A model generated the notes under the pieces. The model did no database searches and had not been told where the DNA came from. It was given only the letters and a program-made list of their open reading frames with translations. The position numbers and the translations under genes were made by a program. Shown here in pieces: positions 1 to 8,067 of a DNA stretch of 64,000 nt (positions are counted from its first letter, which is position 1; every line of letters begins with the position of its first letter). Source of the DNA: Anaeromassilibacillus sp. An200 (lineage in GTDB: Bacteria > Bacillota > Clostridia > Oscillospirales > Acutalibacteraceae); NCBI RefSeq assembly GCF_002160025.1, contig NZ_NFJU01000013.1, positions 1 through 64,000 of the forward strand, in the 5' to 3' direction.

Positions 1-202
1 CCGGGAGGCCGCAGGCCGATTGCGCGACTTGTGTCCAGGCTCAGCCAAAGCGCCAGCCAAGCGCCCCATACTCTCCACGGAAACAACGCGGGATACCGGG
101 CAAGCGGGCTTTGCGGGGCATAGCCGAAAGCAAAGCCTGCGCCTTTTTCCGCCATGCCGGGAGGCCGCAGGCCGATTGCGCGACTTGTGTCCAGGCTCAG
201 CC
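1..202. repeat. Pair of 46-bp direct repeats upstream of ccdA-tlpA
   Basis: Positions 1-46 and 157-202 are identical, from CCGGGAGGCCGCAGG through CCAGGCTCAGCC. The first copy may extend left of the window. The second copy runs into a perfect hairpin, CCAGGC-TCA-GCCTGG, at 191-205. The short reading frame across the region has no ribosome binding site and simply repeats a peptide because it crosses both copies, so it is not called a gene. The stretch 1-310 holds no other gene that I can support. Confidence 0.7.
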
Positions 203-310
203 TGGTGAGTTGGTCACTTTACTTTTGGGGGAAAATAAGGTAGGATAGAGCGTGCAAAAAAGGAACGGAAAGGCTCCGTTTCAAAAAACGATGGAAAGGA
301 AATACCGCTT

Positions 311-1639
311 ATGGGTTTTGACGTTACTGTCGGCGTTCCCGCACTCACCGTTTTTTTACAGGGCATTTTGAGCTTCTTTTCTCCCTGTGTCCTGCCGCTC
401 GTCCCATTGTATATCAGCTATCTGGCCGGAGGTACCCGCACGGTCGACGAGACAGGTACTGTGCGTTACCGGCGAAAAACTGTTTTTCTGAATACGCTGT
501 TTTTTGTGCTCGGAATCAGCTTCACTTTCTTCCTTCTTGGACTTGGCTTCACCGCTGTCGGCCGCTTTTTCAGCGGGAATCAGCGTTTATTCGCCATCAT
601 CGGCGGCGTGATTGTAATTTTGTTCGGCCTGCTCCAGCTTGGTGTGTTCCAGTCTAAAACGCTCAGCCAGGAGCAGCGGCTTCCGTTTAATCTCAGCAAG
701 CTGGCTATGAATCCCTTGACAGCCCTTTTGCTTGGCTTTACGTTCAGCTTTGCCTGGACTCCCTGCGTGGGACCCGCGCTGGCTTCTGTGCTGATCATGG
801 CTTCTTCGGCCTCCTCCTCTGCCGCCGGATTTCTGCTGATCGGCGTGTATACGCTGGGATTTGTCATCCCATTCCTTGCCGTGGGCCTGTTCACCGGAAC
901 TGTGCTGGATTTCTTCCGCAAACACCGCAAGGCCGTGGCTTACACCGCGAAAATTGGCGGCGTGCTGATGATCTTCATGGGCGTGATGATGATCACCGGC
1001 TGGATGAACAGCCTGACCGGCTATCTGTCCAGCTTCGGCGGAGCTGCCGGGGGCGGTACCAGCACCACCTCCTCCGCTGTTTCGGGCACAGAAGGCGCGG
1101 CCTCAACGGACGGAACCGCTTCGCAAACGGAAAGCGGTACATCCTCGGAAAGCACCTCACAGGAAGAAGAAAGCACCAACACTGTGCCTGTTCCTGACGT
1201 CAGTGTTGTGGATCAATATGGCAACACACACAACCTGCGCGACTATAAAGGGAAAGTGGTCTTTCTCAACTTCTGGACGACTTGGTGCGGCTACTGCAAA
1301 CAGGAAATGCCGGATATTGAATCACTGTATCAGGAGTACGGTTTGAACGAAGAAGAGGTCGTGATTCTTGGTGTTGCCAATCCCGCTTCCGACAAAGCCC
1401 CCTACAGTCAGGACAACCAAAACACGGAAGAAATCACAGCCTTCCTTCAGGAAAACGGGTATACCTATCCCGTGCTGATGGACGAAACCGGCGAGTTGTT
1501 TGAGTACTTCTATATCAATTCCTTCCCCACCACATTTTTGATTGACAAGGAGGGCGGCGTTCTGGGCTATATCCCCGGCGCTGTCTCGAAAAGCGTTATG
1601 CAGGATGTCATTCAGCAAGCGCTCGACGCATCCAAATAA
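311..1639 (+). CDS. CcdA-TlpA fusion, thiol-disulfide transfer protein
   Basis: A 442-aa two-domain membrane protein that should carry reducing power across the membrane to an extracytoplasmic thioredoxin-like domain. Residues 10-235 form a CcdA/DsbD-type membrane domain with the expected Cys in FFSPCVLP (Cys26) and WTPCVGP (Cys152). A Ser/Thr/Glu-rich linker (about 245-290) leads to a TlpA/redoxin domain with the active site WCGYC (Cys326 and Cys329) and a downstream cis-Pro loop in NSFPTTF. AAAGGA precedes the ATG. The gene stands alone and ends at a bidirectional terminator. Fusion of the two partners is known in Gram-positive anaerobes. The substrate is unknown: oxidised extracellular proteins or peroxides are both possible. 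Confidence 0.93.
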   Translation: MGFDVTVGVPALTVFLQGILSFFSPCVLPLVPLYISYLAGGTRTVDETGTVRYRRKTVFLNTLFFVLGISFTFFLLGLGFTAVGRFFSGNQRLFAIIGGVIVILFGLLQLGVFQSKTLSQEQRLPFNLSKLAMNPLTALLLGFTFSFAWTPCVGPALASVLIMASSASSSAAGFLLIGVYTLGFVIPFLAVGLFTGTVLDFFRKHRKAVAYTAKIGGVLMIFMGVMMITGWMNSLTGYLSSFGGAAGGGTSTTSSAVSGTEGAASTDGTASQTESGTSSESTSQEEESTNTVPVPDVSVVDQYGNTHNLRDYKGKVVFLNFWTTWCGYCKQEMPDIESLYQEYGLNEEEVVILGVANPASDKAPYSQDNQNTEEITAFLQENGYTYPVLMDETGELFEYFYINSFPTTFLIDKEGGVLGYIPGAVSKSVMQDVIQQALDASK

Positions 1640-1657
1640 AAGATGAACAAATACAAA

Positions 1658-1704
1658 TGGGAGCGCCGCCACCAAATTCAATTTGGTGACAGCACTCCCA
1701 TTTT
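1658..1704. terminator. Bidirectional terminator between ccdA-tlpA and XRE gene
   Basis: TGGGAG pairs with CTCCCA around an inner CACCAAATT/AATTTGGTG stem, followed by TTTT. AAAT on the other side gives a weaker tail for the convergent minus-strand gene. Confidence 0.75.
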
Positions 1705-1726
1705 ATCGTTCAGGCATCCATTGCGG

Positions 1727-1957
1727 TCAATCATCTTCCAGAAGCTTGGAAGGAGACACATTCAAGACCTGTGCAATTTTAAATAATGTCTCCAGTGAAA
1801 TTCCACGAACCGTTCCTGTTCCTTCCACTTGAGCAATAAAGTTAACACTTTTCCCAATGCGTTCCGCAAAACTCTCTTGTGTAAATCCTGCCTTTTTTCT
1901 GTAGTAAGCGATTTTCAACCCCAACGTGATATAACGTTCTGGGAACTCTGTCTGCAT
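1727..1957 (-). CDS. XRE-family helix-turn-helix regulator
   Basis: A 76-aa protein that is almost entirely one Cro/CI-type helix-turn-helix domain: GLKIAYYRKKAGFTQESFAE, then a recognition helix near SVNFIAQVE, then ISLETLFKIAQVL. It has no sensor domain. GGGAGG lies 7 nt upstream of the ATG. It is a single gene, convergent with ccdA-tlpA. Small stand-alone XRE proteins of this type are common in Clostridia, and the targets cannot be read from the sequence. Confidence 0.85.
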   Translation of the reverse strand: MQTEFPERYITLGLKIAYYRKKAGFTQESFAERIGKSVNFIAQVEGTGTVRGISLETLFKIAQVLNVSPSKLLEDD

Positions 1958-2047
1958 GACACCGCCTCCCGATATTATGCTATCAGGGAGTCACTCAAAA
2001 TATAATTGTCTTAAAATAAATTATTATTTACTTTAAATAAATGATTT

Positions 2048-2078
2048 GCCCACTCCGTTTCCGGGTGGGCATTTTTTT
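2048..2078 (+). terminator. GC-rich hairpin with T-tract upstream of the GntR promoter
   Basis: GCCCAC pairs with GTGGGC and is followed by seven T. It reads as a plus-strand terminator although no plus-strand gene lies directly upstream. It may block read-through into the gntR-ABC operon or be a relic. Confidence 0.6.
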
Positions 2079-2088
2079 ATTTTCCCTC

Positions 2089-2117
2089 TTGACAATTTCC
2101 TTTTTCCGCGCTATGAT
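2089..2117 (+). promoter_or_regulatory. SigA-type promoter of the GntR-ABC operon
   Basis: A perfect TTGACA (2089-2094), a 17-nt spacer and TATGAT (2112-2117). Confidence 0.88.
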
Positions 2118-2131
2118 TATGACACAATCAG

Positions 2132-2160
2132 TTAGTTACTCAACTAATTAACCAAGTAAC
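2132..2160 (+). promoter_or_regulatory. Probable GntR operator
   Basis: Two overlapping inverted repeats lie just downstream of the -10 box: TTAGTT-ACTC-AACTAA (2132-2147) and GTTACT...AGTAAC (2135-2140/2155-2160). The position over the start of transcription fits autorepression by the GntR protein encoded next. This is inferred from position and symmetry. Confidence 0.65.
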
Positions 2161-2195
2161 AAACCAACCTCTGAAAAGAGAAAGGAGGCCGATCC

Positions 2196-2564
2196 ATGCA
2201 TTTTGACGGGGAGAAGCCGATCTATCTGCAAGTTGCGGAGCAAATAGAGGATGCTATCCTGACGGAGGCTTTCCCGGAAAAATCCCAGATTCCATCCACA
2301 ACTGAAATTTCCGTCACCTACAAAATCAACCCCGCCACCGCTTTGAAAGGAATCAACCTTCTGGTCGAAAGCGGCGCAGTCTACAAAAAACGCGGGCTTG
2401 GGATGTTCGTGGCCCAGGGAGCAAAGAAGAAGATTATGGAAAAGAGAAAACAGGATTTTTATGACAGGTACATTGTCTCGCTGTTAGAGGAAGCGGGAAA
2501 ACTCGGCATTTCACGCCAGGAGCTGGCCGCCATGCTGGGCGGAGAGGAGGAAAACCATGAATAA
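2196..2564 (+). CDS. GntR-family regulator (YtrA type)
   Basis: A 122-aa regulator with an N-terminal winged helix: [15 protein letters not shown], then [25 protein letters not shown] and [11 protein letters not shown]. It lacks a large effector domain, which is typical of the YtrA subfamily that represses a neighbouring ABC transporter operon. AAAGGAGG precedes the ATG. Its 3' end overlaps the ABC ATPase gene by 8 nt, so the two are coupled. It likely represses its own operon through the palindromes at 2132-2160. Confidence 0.9.
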   Translation: MHFDGEKPIYLQVAEQIEDAILTEAFPEKSQIPSTTEISVTYKINPATALKGINLLVESGAVYKKRGLGMFVAQGAKKKIMEKRKQDFYDRYIVSLLEEAGKLGISRQELAAMLGGEEENHE

Positions 2565-3405
2565 GCTGACATATGAAAACGTGACCATGCGTTTCGGTGA
2601 CGTCACCGCTCTGGACCACGTTTCCCTCACACTGGAACCGGGACATATTTACGGACTGCTGGGCCGCAACGGCGCGGGAAAAAGCACGCTGCTGAGCGTT
2701 ACGGCAAATTGGCGGCACGCCACGGAGGGCGACGTCCTCCTGAATGGGGAATCGGTATGGGAAAACACCCGCGCACAGCAGCAGATCGTCTGCATGAGCG
2801 ACGGCAACCTCTTCCCCACCATGCGGGTCAAAAACGGCTTGCTTTGGTATTCCCGCTTCCGCTCTGGCTTTGATATGGAACAGGCACTCCGGCTGTGTGA
2901 AAAGTTTGAGCTGTCTTTGAAAGCGAAAATCCAGTCGCTTTCGACCGGCTACGCCACCATTTTCAAGCTGATTGTTGCAATGGCTTCCCAATGTCCGTTT
3001 ACCTTTTACGATGAGCCGGTTCTGGGACTGGACGCCAACCACCGCGACCTGTTTTACCGGGAGCTGATGGAGGATTTCGCAAAAAATCCGCGCTGTGTCG
3101 TCATCTCCACCCATCTGATCGAAGAATGCTCGGCCCTGCTCGATCACATCATCGTGATCAACAAGGGAAAGCTGATGCTCAACGAGCCGGTGGAGGATAC
3201 CCTGTCCCGCGGATACACCGTGAGCGGTCCGGCTGGGGCTGTGGACGCTTTCACGGCTGGGAAAAAGCTGTTCGGGACACAGAATCTCGGCGGCCTGAAA
3301 ACAGCCTATGTACAGGGGACGCCAGACCAGGAAAAAGCCCCGGACGGGTTGGAGATCAGCGCGCTGGATTTGCAGCAGCTTTTTATCCAGCTGACCAATG
3401 TGTAA
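2557..3405 (+). CDS. ABC transporter ATP-binding protein
   Basis: A 282-aa ATPase with Walker [10 protein letters not shown] (about residue 36), a signature region [11 protein letters not shown] in place of canonical LSGGQ, Walker [13 protein letters not shown], and a switch His in STHLIEE. The C-terminal 70 residues are outside the core domain. The set GntR, ATPase, permease resembles ytrAB-type operons that answer cell-wall-active peptides, but the substrate is not shown. It overlaps the regulator upstream and is followed by its permease 15 nt later. Confidence 0.9.
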   Translation: MNKLTYENVTMRFGDVTALDHVSLTLEPGHIYGLLGRNGAGKSTLLSVTANWRHATEGDVLLNGESVWENTRAQQQIVCMSDGNLFPTMRVKNGLLWYSRFRSGFDMEQALRLCEKFELSLKAKIQSLSTGYATIFKLIVAMASQCPFTFYDEPVLGLDANHRDLFYRELMEDFAKNPRCVVISTHLIEECSALLDHIIVINKGKLMLNEPVEDTLSRGYTVSGPAGAVDAFTAGKKLFGTQNLGGLKTAYVQGTPDQEKAPDGLEISALDLQQLFIQLTNV

Positions 3406-3420
3406 CCCAGAGGAGAAAGG

Positions 3421-4197
3421 ATGAACCATATGACAACTTCTATCTGGAAGGGTCCCTTCCGTTACCATCTGCAAAGCATGCTCCGTTCCGCGGGCGTGAT
3501 GTTTCTTGTCATTATTTTGGTACAGGTTGTGCTTATTGCTTTCATCAACAGGGTAGACCCTGAAGCAAACTCTGTGAACACTTCACAGGAAATGGCTGTC
3601 ACCATTTTTTGTTTTGTGTTTGGATGCTGCATATGGAAAGAAAGCTTTCATTTTGCGATGGCATCCGGAATTTCCCGCAGAAAAATTTACCTCTGTATGC
3701 TTCTGAGTCTCTTTGTTCTCAGTGTGGCAATGGCTCCCATCACCCTTTTGGTGAATCTGTTTTTCAGCTTGTTTTCCAACTCCAGAACACTGTTTTTCAT
3801 GATTTACGGAGAATTACAGAATATCTCCTCTCCCTTTTCAAGCTTCCCCTTTTTGATGCAGGGTGTGCTGCTGGACATCGCTCTTTCCCTTGCCTGCGCC
3901 TATGCGGGTCTTTTCCTTGGCTGCCTGTTTTATGTGATTTCAAAATGGCTGCGCGTCACATTGGCTATTCTGATTCCCGTTTCCATATTTGCCGGACTTC
4001 CCTCCCTCTTGATGCTGATTCCCGCTGAGACGCTGAAACTGTTTGGGGATTTTGTGGCAAGCATTTTCTTCGTCCCCTGGAAACTGACCTTGCTTTTGTT
4101 GGTGTTCGCTGTACTGTTCGCTCTGCTCACATGGATTCCGGCCCACCGTGCCGCTCTCATGCGCAATCCGCAGCCTTCCAGTGCAAACAGCTTATAA
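3421..4197 (+). CDS. ABC transporter permease subunit
   Basis: A 258-aa integral membrane protein with about six hydrophobic segments (roughly residues 20-40, 58-75, 100-125, 150-180, 190-210, 222-242). It has no recognised enzymatic motif. AGGAG lies 6 nt before the ATG. It is the last gene of the GntR-ABC operon and is followed by a strong terminator. It presumably forms the membrane channel for the ATPase encoded upstream, and the function is assigned by topology and context. Confidence 0.8.
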   Translation: MNHMTTSIWKGPFRYHLQSMLRSAGVMFLVIILVQVVLIAFINRVDPEANSVNTSQEMAVTIFCFVFGCCIWKESFHFAMASGISRRKIYLCMLLSLFVLSVAMAPITLLVNLFFSLFSNSRTLFFMIYGELQNISSPFSSFPFLMQGVLLDIALSLACAYAGLFLGCLFYVISKWLRVTLAILIPVSIFAGLPSLLMLIPAETLKLFGDFVASIFFVPWKLTLLLLVFAVLFALLTWIPAHRAALMRNPQPSSANSL

Positions 4198-4214
4198 AAA
4201 TGTGAATGAAAAGA

Positions 4215-4262
4215 GACGGACGCTCCTCCACTGGCGATGGAAGGGCGTCCGTCCTTTCTTTT
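4215..4262 (+). terminator. Terminator of the GntR-ABC operon
   Basis: GACGGACGC pairs with GCGTCCGTC (4215-4223/4245-4253), followed by a T-rich tail. Confidence 0.85.
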
Positions 4263-4292
4263 TCCAAATAGAAAAATTTCAGGATATGCAAA

Positions 4293-4323
4293 GAGCGCCG
4301 CAGAAAACTCTGCGGCGCTCTTT
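4293..4323. terminator. Terminator downstream of the tRNA pair
   Basis: GAGCGCCGCAGA pairs perfectly with TCTGCGGCGCTC (4293-4304/4309-4320). It lies downstream of tRNA-Pro on the minus strand and could also act on the plus strand. Its minus-strand T tail is short (CTTTGC). Confidence 0.75.
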
Positions 4324-4354
4324 GCTGCCGTCTGCACTGACGGCCAGACTCAGC

Positions 4355-4431
<77 letters not shown>

Positions 4432-4434
4432 AAA

Positions 4435-4508
4435 TGGCTGCGGAAGAAGGATTCGAACCCTCACAAACAGAGTCAGAGTCTGCCGTGCTACCATTACACA
4501 ATTCCGCA
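4435..4508 (-). tRNA. tRNA-Gln (anticodon CTG)
   Basis: The acceptor stem TGCGGAA pairs with TTCCGCA, followed by discriminator G and an encoded CCA. The anticodon loop CTCTGAC between GCAGA and TCTGT gives CTG. The T-loop TTCGAAT is present. Length is 74 nt. Three nucleotides separate it from tRNA-Pro, so both probably come from one transcript. Confidence 0.95.
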
Positions 4509-4560
4509 ATATTTTTCAGAAGCTTTTGTCTTTCGCTTTTCGCTCCGGACAACGATATTT

Positions 4561-4588
4561 ATTATATCAAAAACTTTCCATTTGTCAA
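4561..4588 (-). promoter_or_regulatory. Promoter of the tRNA-Gln/tRNA-Pro unit
   Basis: On the minus strand TTGACA (4583-4588) and TATAAT (4561-4566) are both perfect and separated by 16 nt, about 50 nt upstream of tRNA-Gln. Confidence 0.88.
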
Positions 4589-4703
4589 CACCTTTTTTCA
4601 AATTTTTTAAAGAAATTTCTTTTGAACCAAATTTCCCTCCCCGCACATAGAATGGAGCAGGCAAAAGAGCGCTGCAAAGGCGCTTTCCGGAAGGAGGATG
4701 CGG

Positions 4704-5822
4704 ATGATTACCATCAGCCTTTGTATGATTGTCAAAAATGAGGAGGACGTTTTGGAACGATGCCTGCGCAGCGCCGAGGGCGTTGCGGATGAAATTATCA
4801 TCGCGGACACCGGTTCCACCGACCAAACAAAAGAAATCGCCCTGCGATGCGGAGCCAAGGTCTACGACTTTGTCTGGAAGGACGACTTTGCAGCCGCGCG
4901 GAATTTTGCGTTCTCCAAGGCAACCTGTGACTATCTGTTCTGGCTGGACGCGGACGATGTGGTTCCGGAGCAAACGCGCCGGGGGCTTTTGCTTTTGCGC
5001 GAAAAGCTGGATCCCTCCGTGGATATGGTCATGCTGCCGTATCACACCGCCTTCGACGCGGCGGGCCGTCCCACCCTGATCTTTTACCGGGAGCGTCTGC
5101 TGCGCCGCGCCAAGGGTTTTCGCTGGGAAGGGGAAGTGCATGAGGTGATCCCCCCCTCCGGCCGGCGGATCAGCCTTCCGCTTCCGATCGAGCATCGAAA
5201 GCTCAAGGCGCCGGAAACCGGGCGGAATCTGCGCATTTTCGAAGGCCTTCTGAAAAAGGGCAAATCGCTCACCCCGCGCCAACAGCTGTATTATGCCCGT
5301 GAGCTTGTGGGAGCGGGACGCGACCCGGAAGCCGCCGTGTGGCTGAAACGCTTTCTGGACGAGCGCGGCGGCTGGCTGGAGGACAACATCCGCGCCTGTT
5401 TGGATCTTGCCGCCTGCCGGGAGCGACTGGGCGACTGGGAAGGTGCGCTGAACGCCGTATTTTCCAGCTTTGTATTTGATTCGCCCCGCGCCGAAGCCTG
5501 CTGTGCGGCGGGCGGCCTTCTCCAAAGCCGCGGGGACTACCGGCGGGCGGCCTACTGGTACCGGACGGCCATCGACTGTCCTCCCCCCGACAACCGTTTC
5601 GGCTTTTACAACCCGGATTTCGCGGGCTTCTTCCCCCTGATGCAGCTGTGCGTCTGCTTTGATCGTTTGGGCGAGACGGAAACGGCATATGATTACCACA
5701 AGCGCGCACAGGCTCTTAAACCGGAGGATCCGGCTGTGCTGTATAATGAGCGGTATTTCGAAGGCCTTGGCTTTCCCAAAGCGCAGCAACCTCCTTGCCA
5801 GAAGGCTGAGAAACCTGTATAA
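4704..5822 (+). CDS. Family 2 glycosyltransferase with TPR-like C-terminus
   Basis: A 372-aa protein with an N-terminal GT-A fold glycosyltransferase: SLCMIVKNEE, IIADTGSTD for nucleotide-sugar binding, and DXD-type LDADD near residue 90. The C-terminal half has TPR-like helical pairs (for example AAYWYRTAID and AYDYHKRAQAL). The start at 4704 is chosen over the ATG at 4698 because AAGGAGG ends directly before 4698 but sits 6 nt before 4704. TPR-containing GT2 proteins often glycosylate proteins or peptides in Firmicutes, but no acceptor is visible nearby. Confidence 0.85.
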   Translation: MITISLCMIVKNEEDVLERCLRSAEGVADEIIIADTGSTDQTKEIALRCGAKVYDFVWKDDFAAARNFAFSKATCDYLFWLDADDVVPEQTRRGLLLLREKLDPSVDMVMLPYHTAFDAAGRPTLIFYRERLLRRAKGFRWEGEVHEVIPPSGRRISLPLPIEHRKLKAPETGRNLRIFEGLLKKGKSLTPRQQLYYARELVGAGRDPEAAVWLKRFLDERGGWLEDNIRACLDLAACRERLGDWEGALNAVFSSFVFDSPRAEACCAAGGLLQSRGDYRRAAYWYRTAIDCPPPDNRFGFYNPDFAGFFPLMQLCVCFDRLGETETAYDYHKRAQALKPEDPAVLYNERYFEGLGFPKAQQPPCQKAEKPV

Positions 5823-5879
5823 TAAAGCAAACAGCCCGGAGCGTTGAAACACACCGGGCAAAAAGGGAGGAACACGCGG

Positions 5880-6482
5880 ATGCAGATCACAGATCTTCGC
5901 ACAAGCTTTCACGGATATAATAAAGAGGACGTCGCGCGGCTGATCGGAGAACGCGAGCAGCGATGCGCTTCCCTGGAAAAGGAATTGGAGGATCTGCGCG
6001 CACGTCTCGCACAGAAGGAGAAAGATGCCGGACAGCAGCCCGAAGAAGCCATCGCAGAGGCTCTGATCAGCGCTCAGAAGTTCGCGGCACACACCCGTGC
6101 ACAGGCTTCCGAGGAAACCGTCCGGATGCAGGAGCGCGCCAAAGCAGACGCGGATCGGCTGCTGGCGGAAGCCCGGGCAGAGGCGGAGCGCGCCCACCGG
6201 CAGCTGGAGGAAGAGCTCCTGGAGAAAAAGCAGGAAGCCGTGCAGGTGCTTGCCGCCGCCTCCCAGCAGGCCGAACAGGAGGCCCGCAACCTCGCGCAGG
6301 CCCGCGCCCATGTCGCAAAGGTGCGCGGCTGTATTCGGGAAGCCCTATTCCAAATCGACGCTCTCTTATCCACCGTTGGCGAGGACGAAACGGAAGCTTT
6401 CCCCACACTGGAAGAAACCTCCTCCGCAGACAGCACGGAGGAGGTACAGGGAGAGACGGACGAGAACGCCGGTCTCTGGTAA
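5880..6482 (+). CDS. DivIVA-like coiled-coil protein
   Basis: A 200-aa protein whose N-terminus (ITDLRTSFHGYNKEDVARLI) matches the DivIVA/GpsB membrane-binding start, followed by a long charged coiled coil (about residues 20-150) rich in Ala, Glu, Gln and Arg and an acidic tail. GGGAGG lies 9 nt before the ATG at 5880, so that start is preferred to the one 36 nt upstream. Such proteins mark curved membrane at septa or poles. A divisome or wall role is inferred from the fold only. It converges with rimI with just 3 nt between stop codons. Confidence 0.72.
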   Translation: MQITDLRTSFHGYNKEDVARLIGEREQRCASLEKELEDLRARLAQKEKDAGQQPEEAIAEALISAQKFAAHTRAQASEETVRMQERAKADADRLLAEARAEAERAHRQLEEELLEKKQEAVQVLAAASQQAEQEARNLAQARAHVAKVRGCIREALFQIDALLSTVGEDETEAFPTLEETSSADSTEEVQGETDENAGLW

Positions 6483-6485
6483 ACA

Positions 6486-6920
6486 CTACAATGTCAAAGT
6501 GAGAAGCAGCGCATCCTCGCGCGGCTCGGAGTAGAAGCCCCTGCGGCGGCCCGCCTCGGAAAAGCCAAGCTTTCCGTAAAGGCTGCGCGCGGGGGCATTG
6601 CTTTCCCGCACTTCCAGGGTGAGAAACACGCCGTCCCGCTCCCGGACCAGCCGGATCAGCTCCGTCAGCAGGGCAAGAGCCATCCCACGGCCCCGCAGGT
6701 TGGGATGGACTGCCACATTATCAATGTAACATTCGCCGCAGACAACATGCGAGCCGGCATAGCCCACCGCTTTCCCTTCCTCCTCAGCAACGAGAAAGAG
6801 AGCCGTCGGGCTTTCGAGCTCTGCCGCCAGCCCCTCCCTCGTCCATGGATGCGCAAAGCAAAGGCGCTCGATCTCCGCGAGATCGTCCACATGGCACGCC
6901 TGCATCGGTACAATCTCCAT
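6486..6920 (-). CDS. rimI: Ribosomal protein bS18 alanine N-acetyltransferase
   Basis: A 144-aa GNAT acetyltransferase. Acetyl-CoA binding is indicated by VAVHPNLRGRGMALALL. The RimI-type tail LEVRESNAPARSLYGKLGF...GFYSEPREDALLL is clear. RimI acetylates the N-terminal Ala of bS18, and in some bacteria it also acts more widely. It is the last gene of a tightly coupled minus-strand operon with polA at its head, and its ATG abuts the stop of the membrane transferase upstream. Confidence 0.88.
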   Translation of the reverse strand: MEIVPMQACHVDDLAEIERLCFAHPWTREGLAAELESPTALFLVAEEEGKAVGYAGSHVVCGECYIDNVAVHPNLRGRGMALALLTELIRLVRERDGVFLTLEVRESNAPARSLYGKLGFSEAGRRRGFYSEPREDALLLTLTL

Positions 6921-6921
6921 C

Positions 6922-8067
6922 TCAGGCCGCCTCCCTTCCCCGCAGGCGCTCCGTAAGATGGCGCGCCATCACACAGATGATAAACAGCAAACCCACGCCC
7001 AAAAGCTCCACCGGGAAAAAATCAGTGCCGAACAGATTATGGCACACAGCATACGCCGACGCGATACAGACGGTGAAAGCCACTCCCCATTTTTTCGGGA
7101 ACCAGAACGCAAACACCACGCTGGTCAGGTCCGCAAGGAAATAGTACCGCTCGTGCATGTGCGGCAGCAGAAACGGTGTGAGGAGAGCGAAAAACAGCCC
7201 CACACTCACAAGGTTTTCCATGGATTTCTCAAACGGCTGGCGATACAGGAAAAAGACGGCGCAGAGCACCACTCCTCCCGCAAGCAGGACGCCTGCCCGG
7301 CTGATTTCGGCGGCAGTGCTGTCTCCCAGCCAGGTATAGAGATTCGGCAGGAACATGGCAAGAAGATTGTACTGCCCGGCCTGCGAAAAATAGACTGTCA
7401 GCAGATCCCACAGGCTGCGTCCCATCACAGCGGCAGGCAGGCAGGCCGCGAGATAAACCGCCGGAAGAATCCACAGGCTTTTCCACCGCACCCACCGTTT
7501 GAGCAGAAACAACAGCAGCAGCGGAGCGAAAAACACCGCCTGAAGCTTGAATACAAACGAGATGGAAAAAGCCAGCACCGCCGCATTGCTCCGTCCACGC
7601 CGCACAAAATACAGAAACGCGAGCAAGGCCGACACATAGATCGCGTCACACTGGCCCCAAACGGCGGAATTCAAAAAGACGGAGGGAAGGAACAGCACGA
7701 TGCAGTACGCCGCCAGCCAGCGGCGCGAGGCGCGCTCTCCGTCCGCTGCCAGATTTGCCGCGAAAATGGCCAGCACAATGTCCACCGCGCTCGAAACCAT
7801 CTTGATGGCAAACAGATCAGAGATCGGCAGATACGTCAGCAGCGCAAGGATGTAAAAGTACGGCGGCATGTAGTCTCCGATATCCATCCCAATAGCAAGC
7901 AAACCGCCGTTTTCCTTCAGCGTTTCATACCAGGGATGCAGGAATTGCAGATAATCTCCTGATTCAATGGGGAAAAGAAAAAAACGCATGGCCATGGCCA
8001 GAAACGTTATGACGATGAGAAACAGGATATTTTCCAGACGCTCTGTTTGACGATCGGTTTCCGTCAT
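6922..8067 (-). CDS. Polytopic mannosyltransferase-like (Gpi18-like) protein
   Basis: A 381-aa membrane protein with about ten hydrophobic segments. An acidic motif follows the first segment (ESGDYLQFLHPWY) and GDYMPPYFYIL follows in the first loop, the pattern of GT-C glycosyltransferases related to Gpi18 (COG5542). These use polyprenyl-phosphate sugars outside the membrane. Its ATG overlaps the stop of the rlmA-like gene by 4 nt. Donor and acceptor are not evident. Confidence 0.75.
   Translation of the reverse strand: MTETDRQTERLENILFLIVITFLAMAMRFFLFPIESGDYLQFLHPWYETLKENGGLLAIGMDIGDYMPPYFYILALLTYLPISDLFAIKMVSSAVDIVLAIFAANLAADGERASRRWLAAYCIVLFLPSVFLNSAVWGQCDAIYVSALLAFLYFVRRGRSNAAVLAFSISFVFKLQAVFFAPLLLLFLLKRWVRWKSLWILPAVYLAACLPAAVMGRSLWDLLTVYFSQAGQYNLLAMFLPNLYTWLGDSTAAEISRAGVLLAGGVVLCAVFFLYRQPFEKSMENLVSVGLFFALLTPFLLPHMHERYYFLADLTSVVFAFWFPKKWGVAFTVCIASAYAVCHNLFGTDFFPVELLGVGLLFIICVMARHLTERLRGREAA

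Noticed and set aside
20-208. A 62-residue frame at the left edge
   Set aside because: It spans the two 46-bp repeats and has no ribosome binding site.
4494-6311. A 605-residue minus-strand frame
   Set aside because: It is antisense to the glycosyltransferase and DivIVA-like genes and runs through the tRNA-Gln end; high GC makes such shadow frames long.
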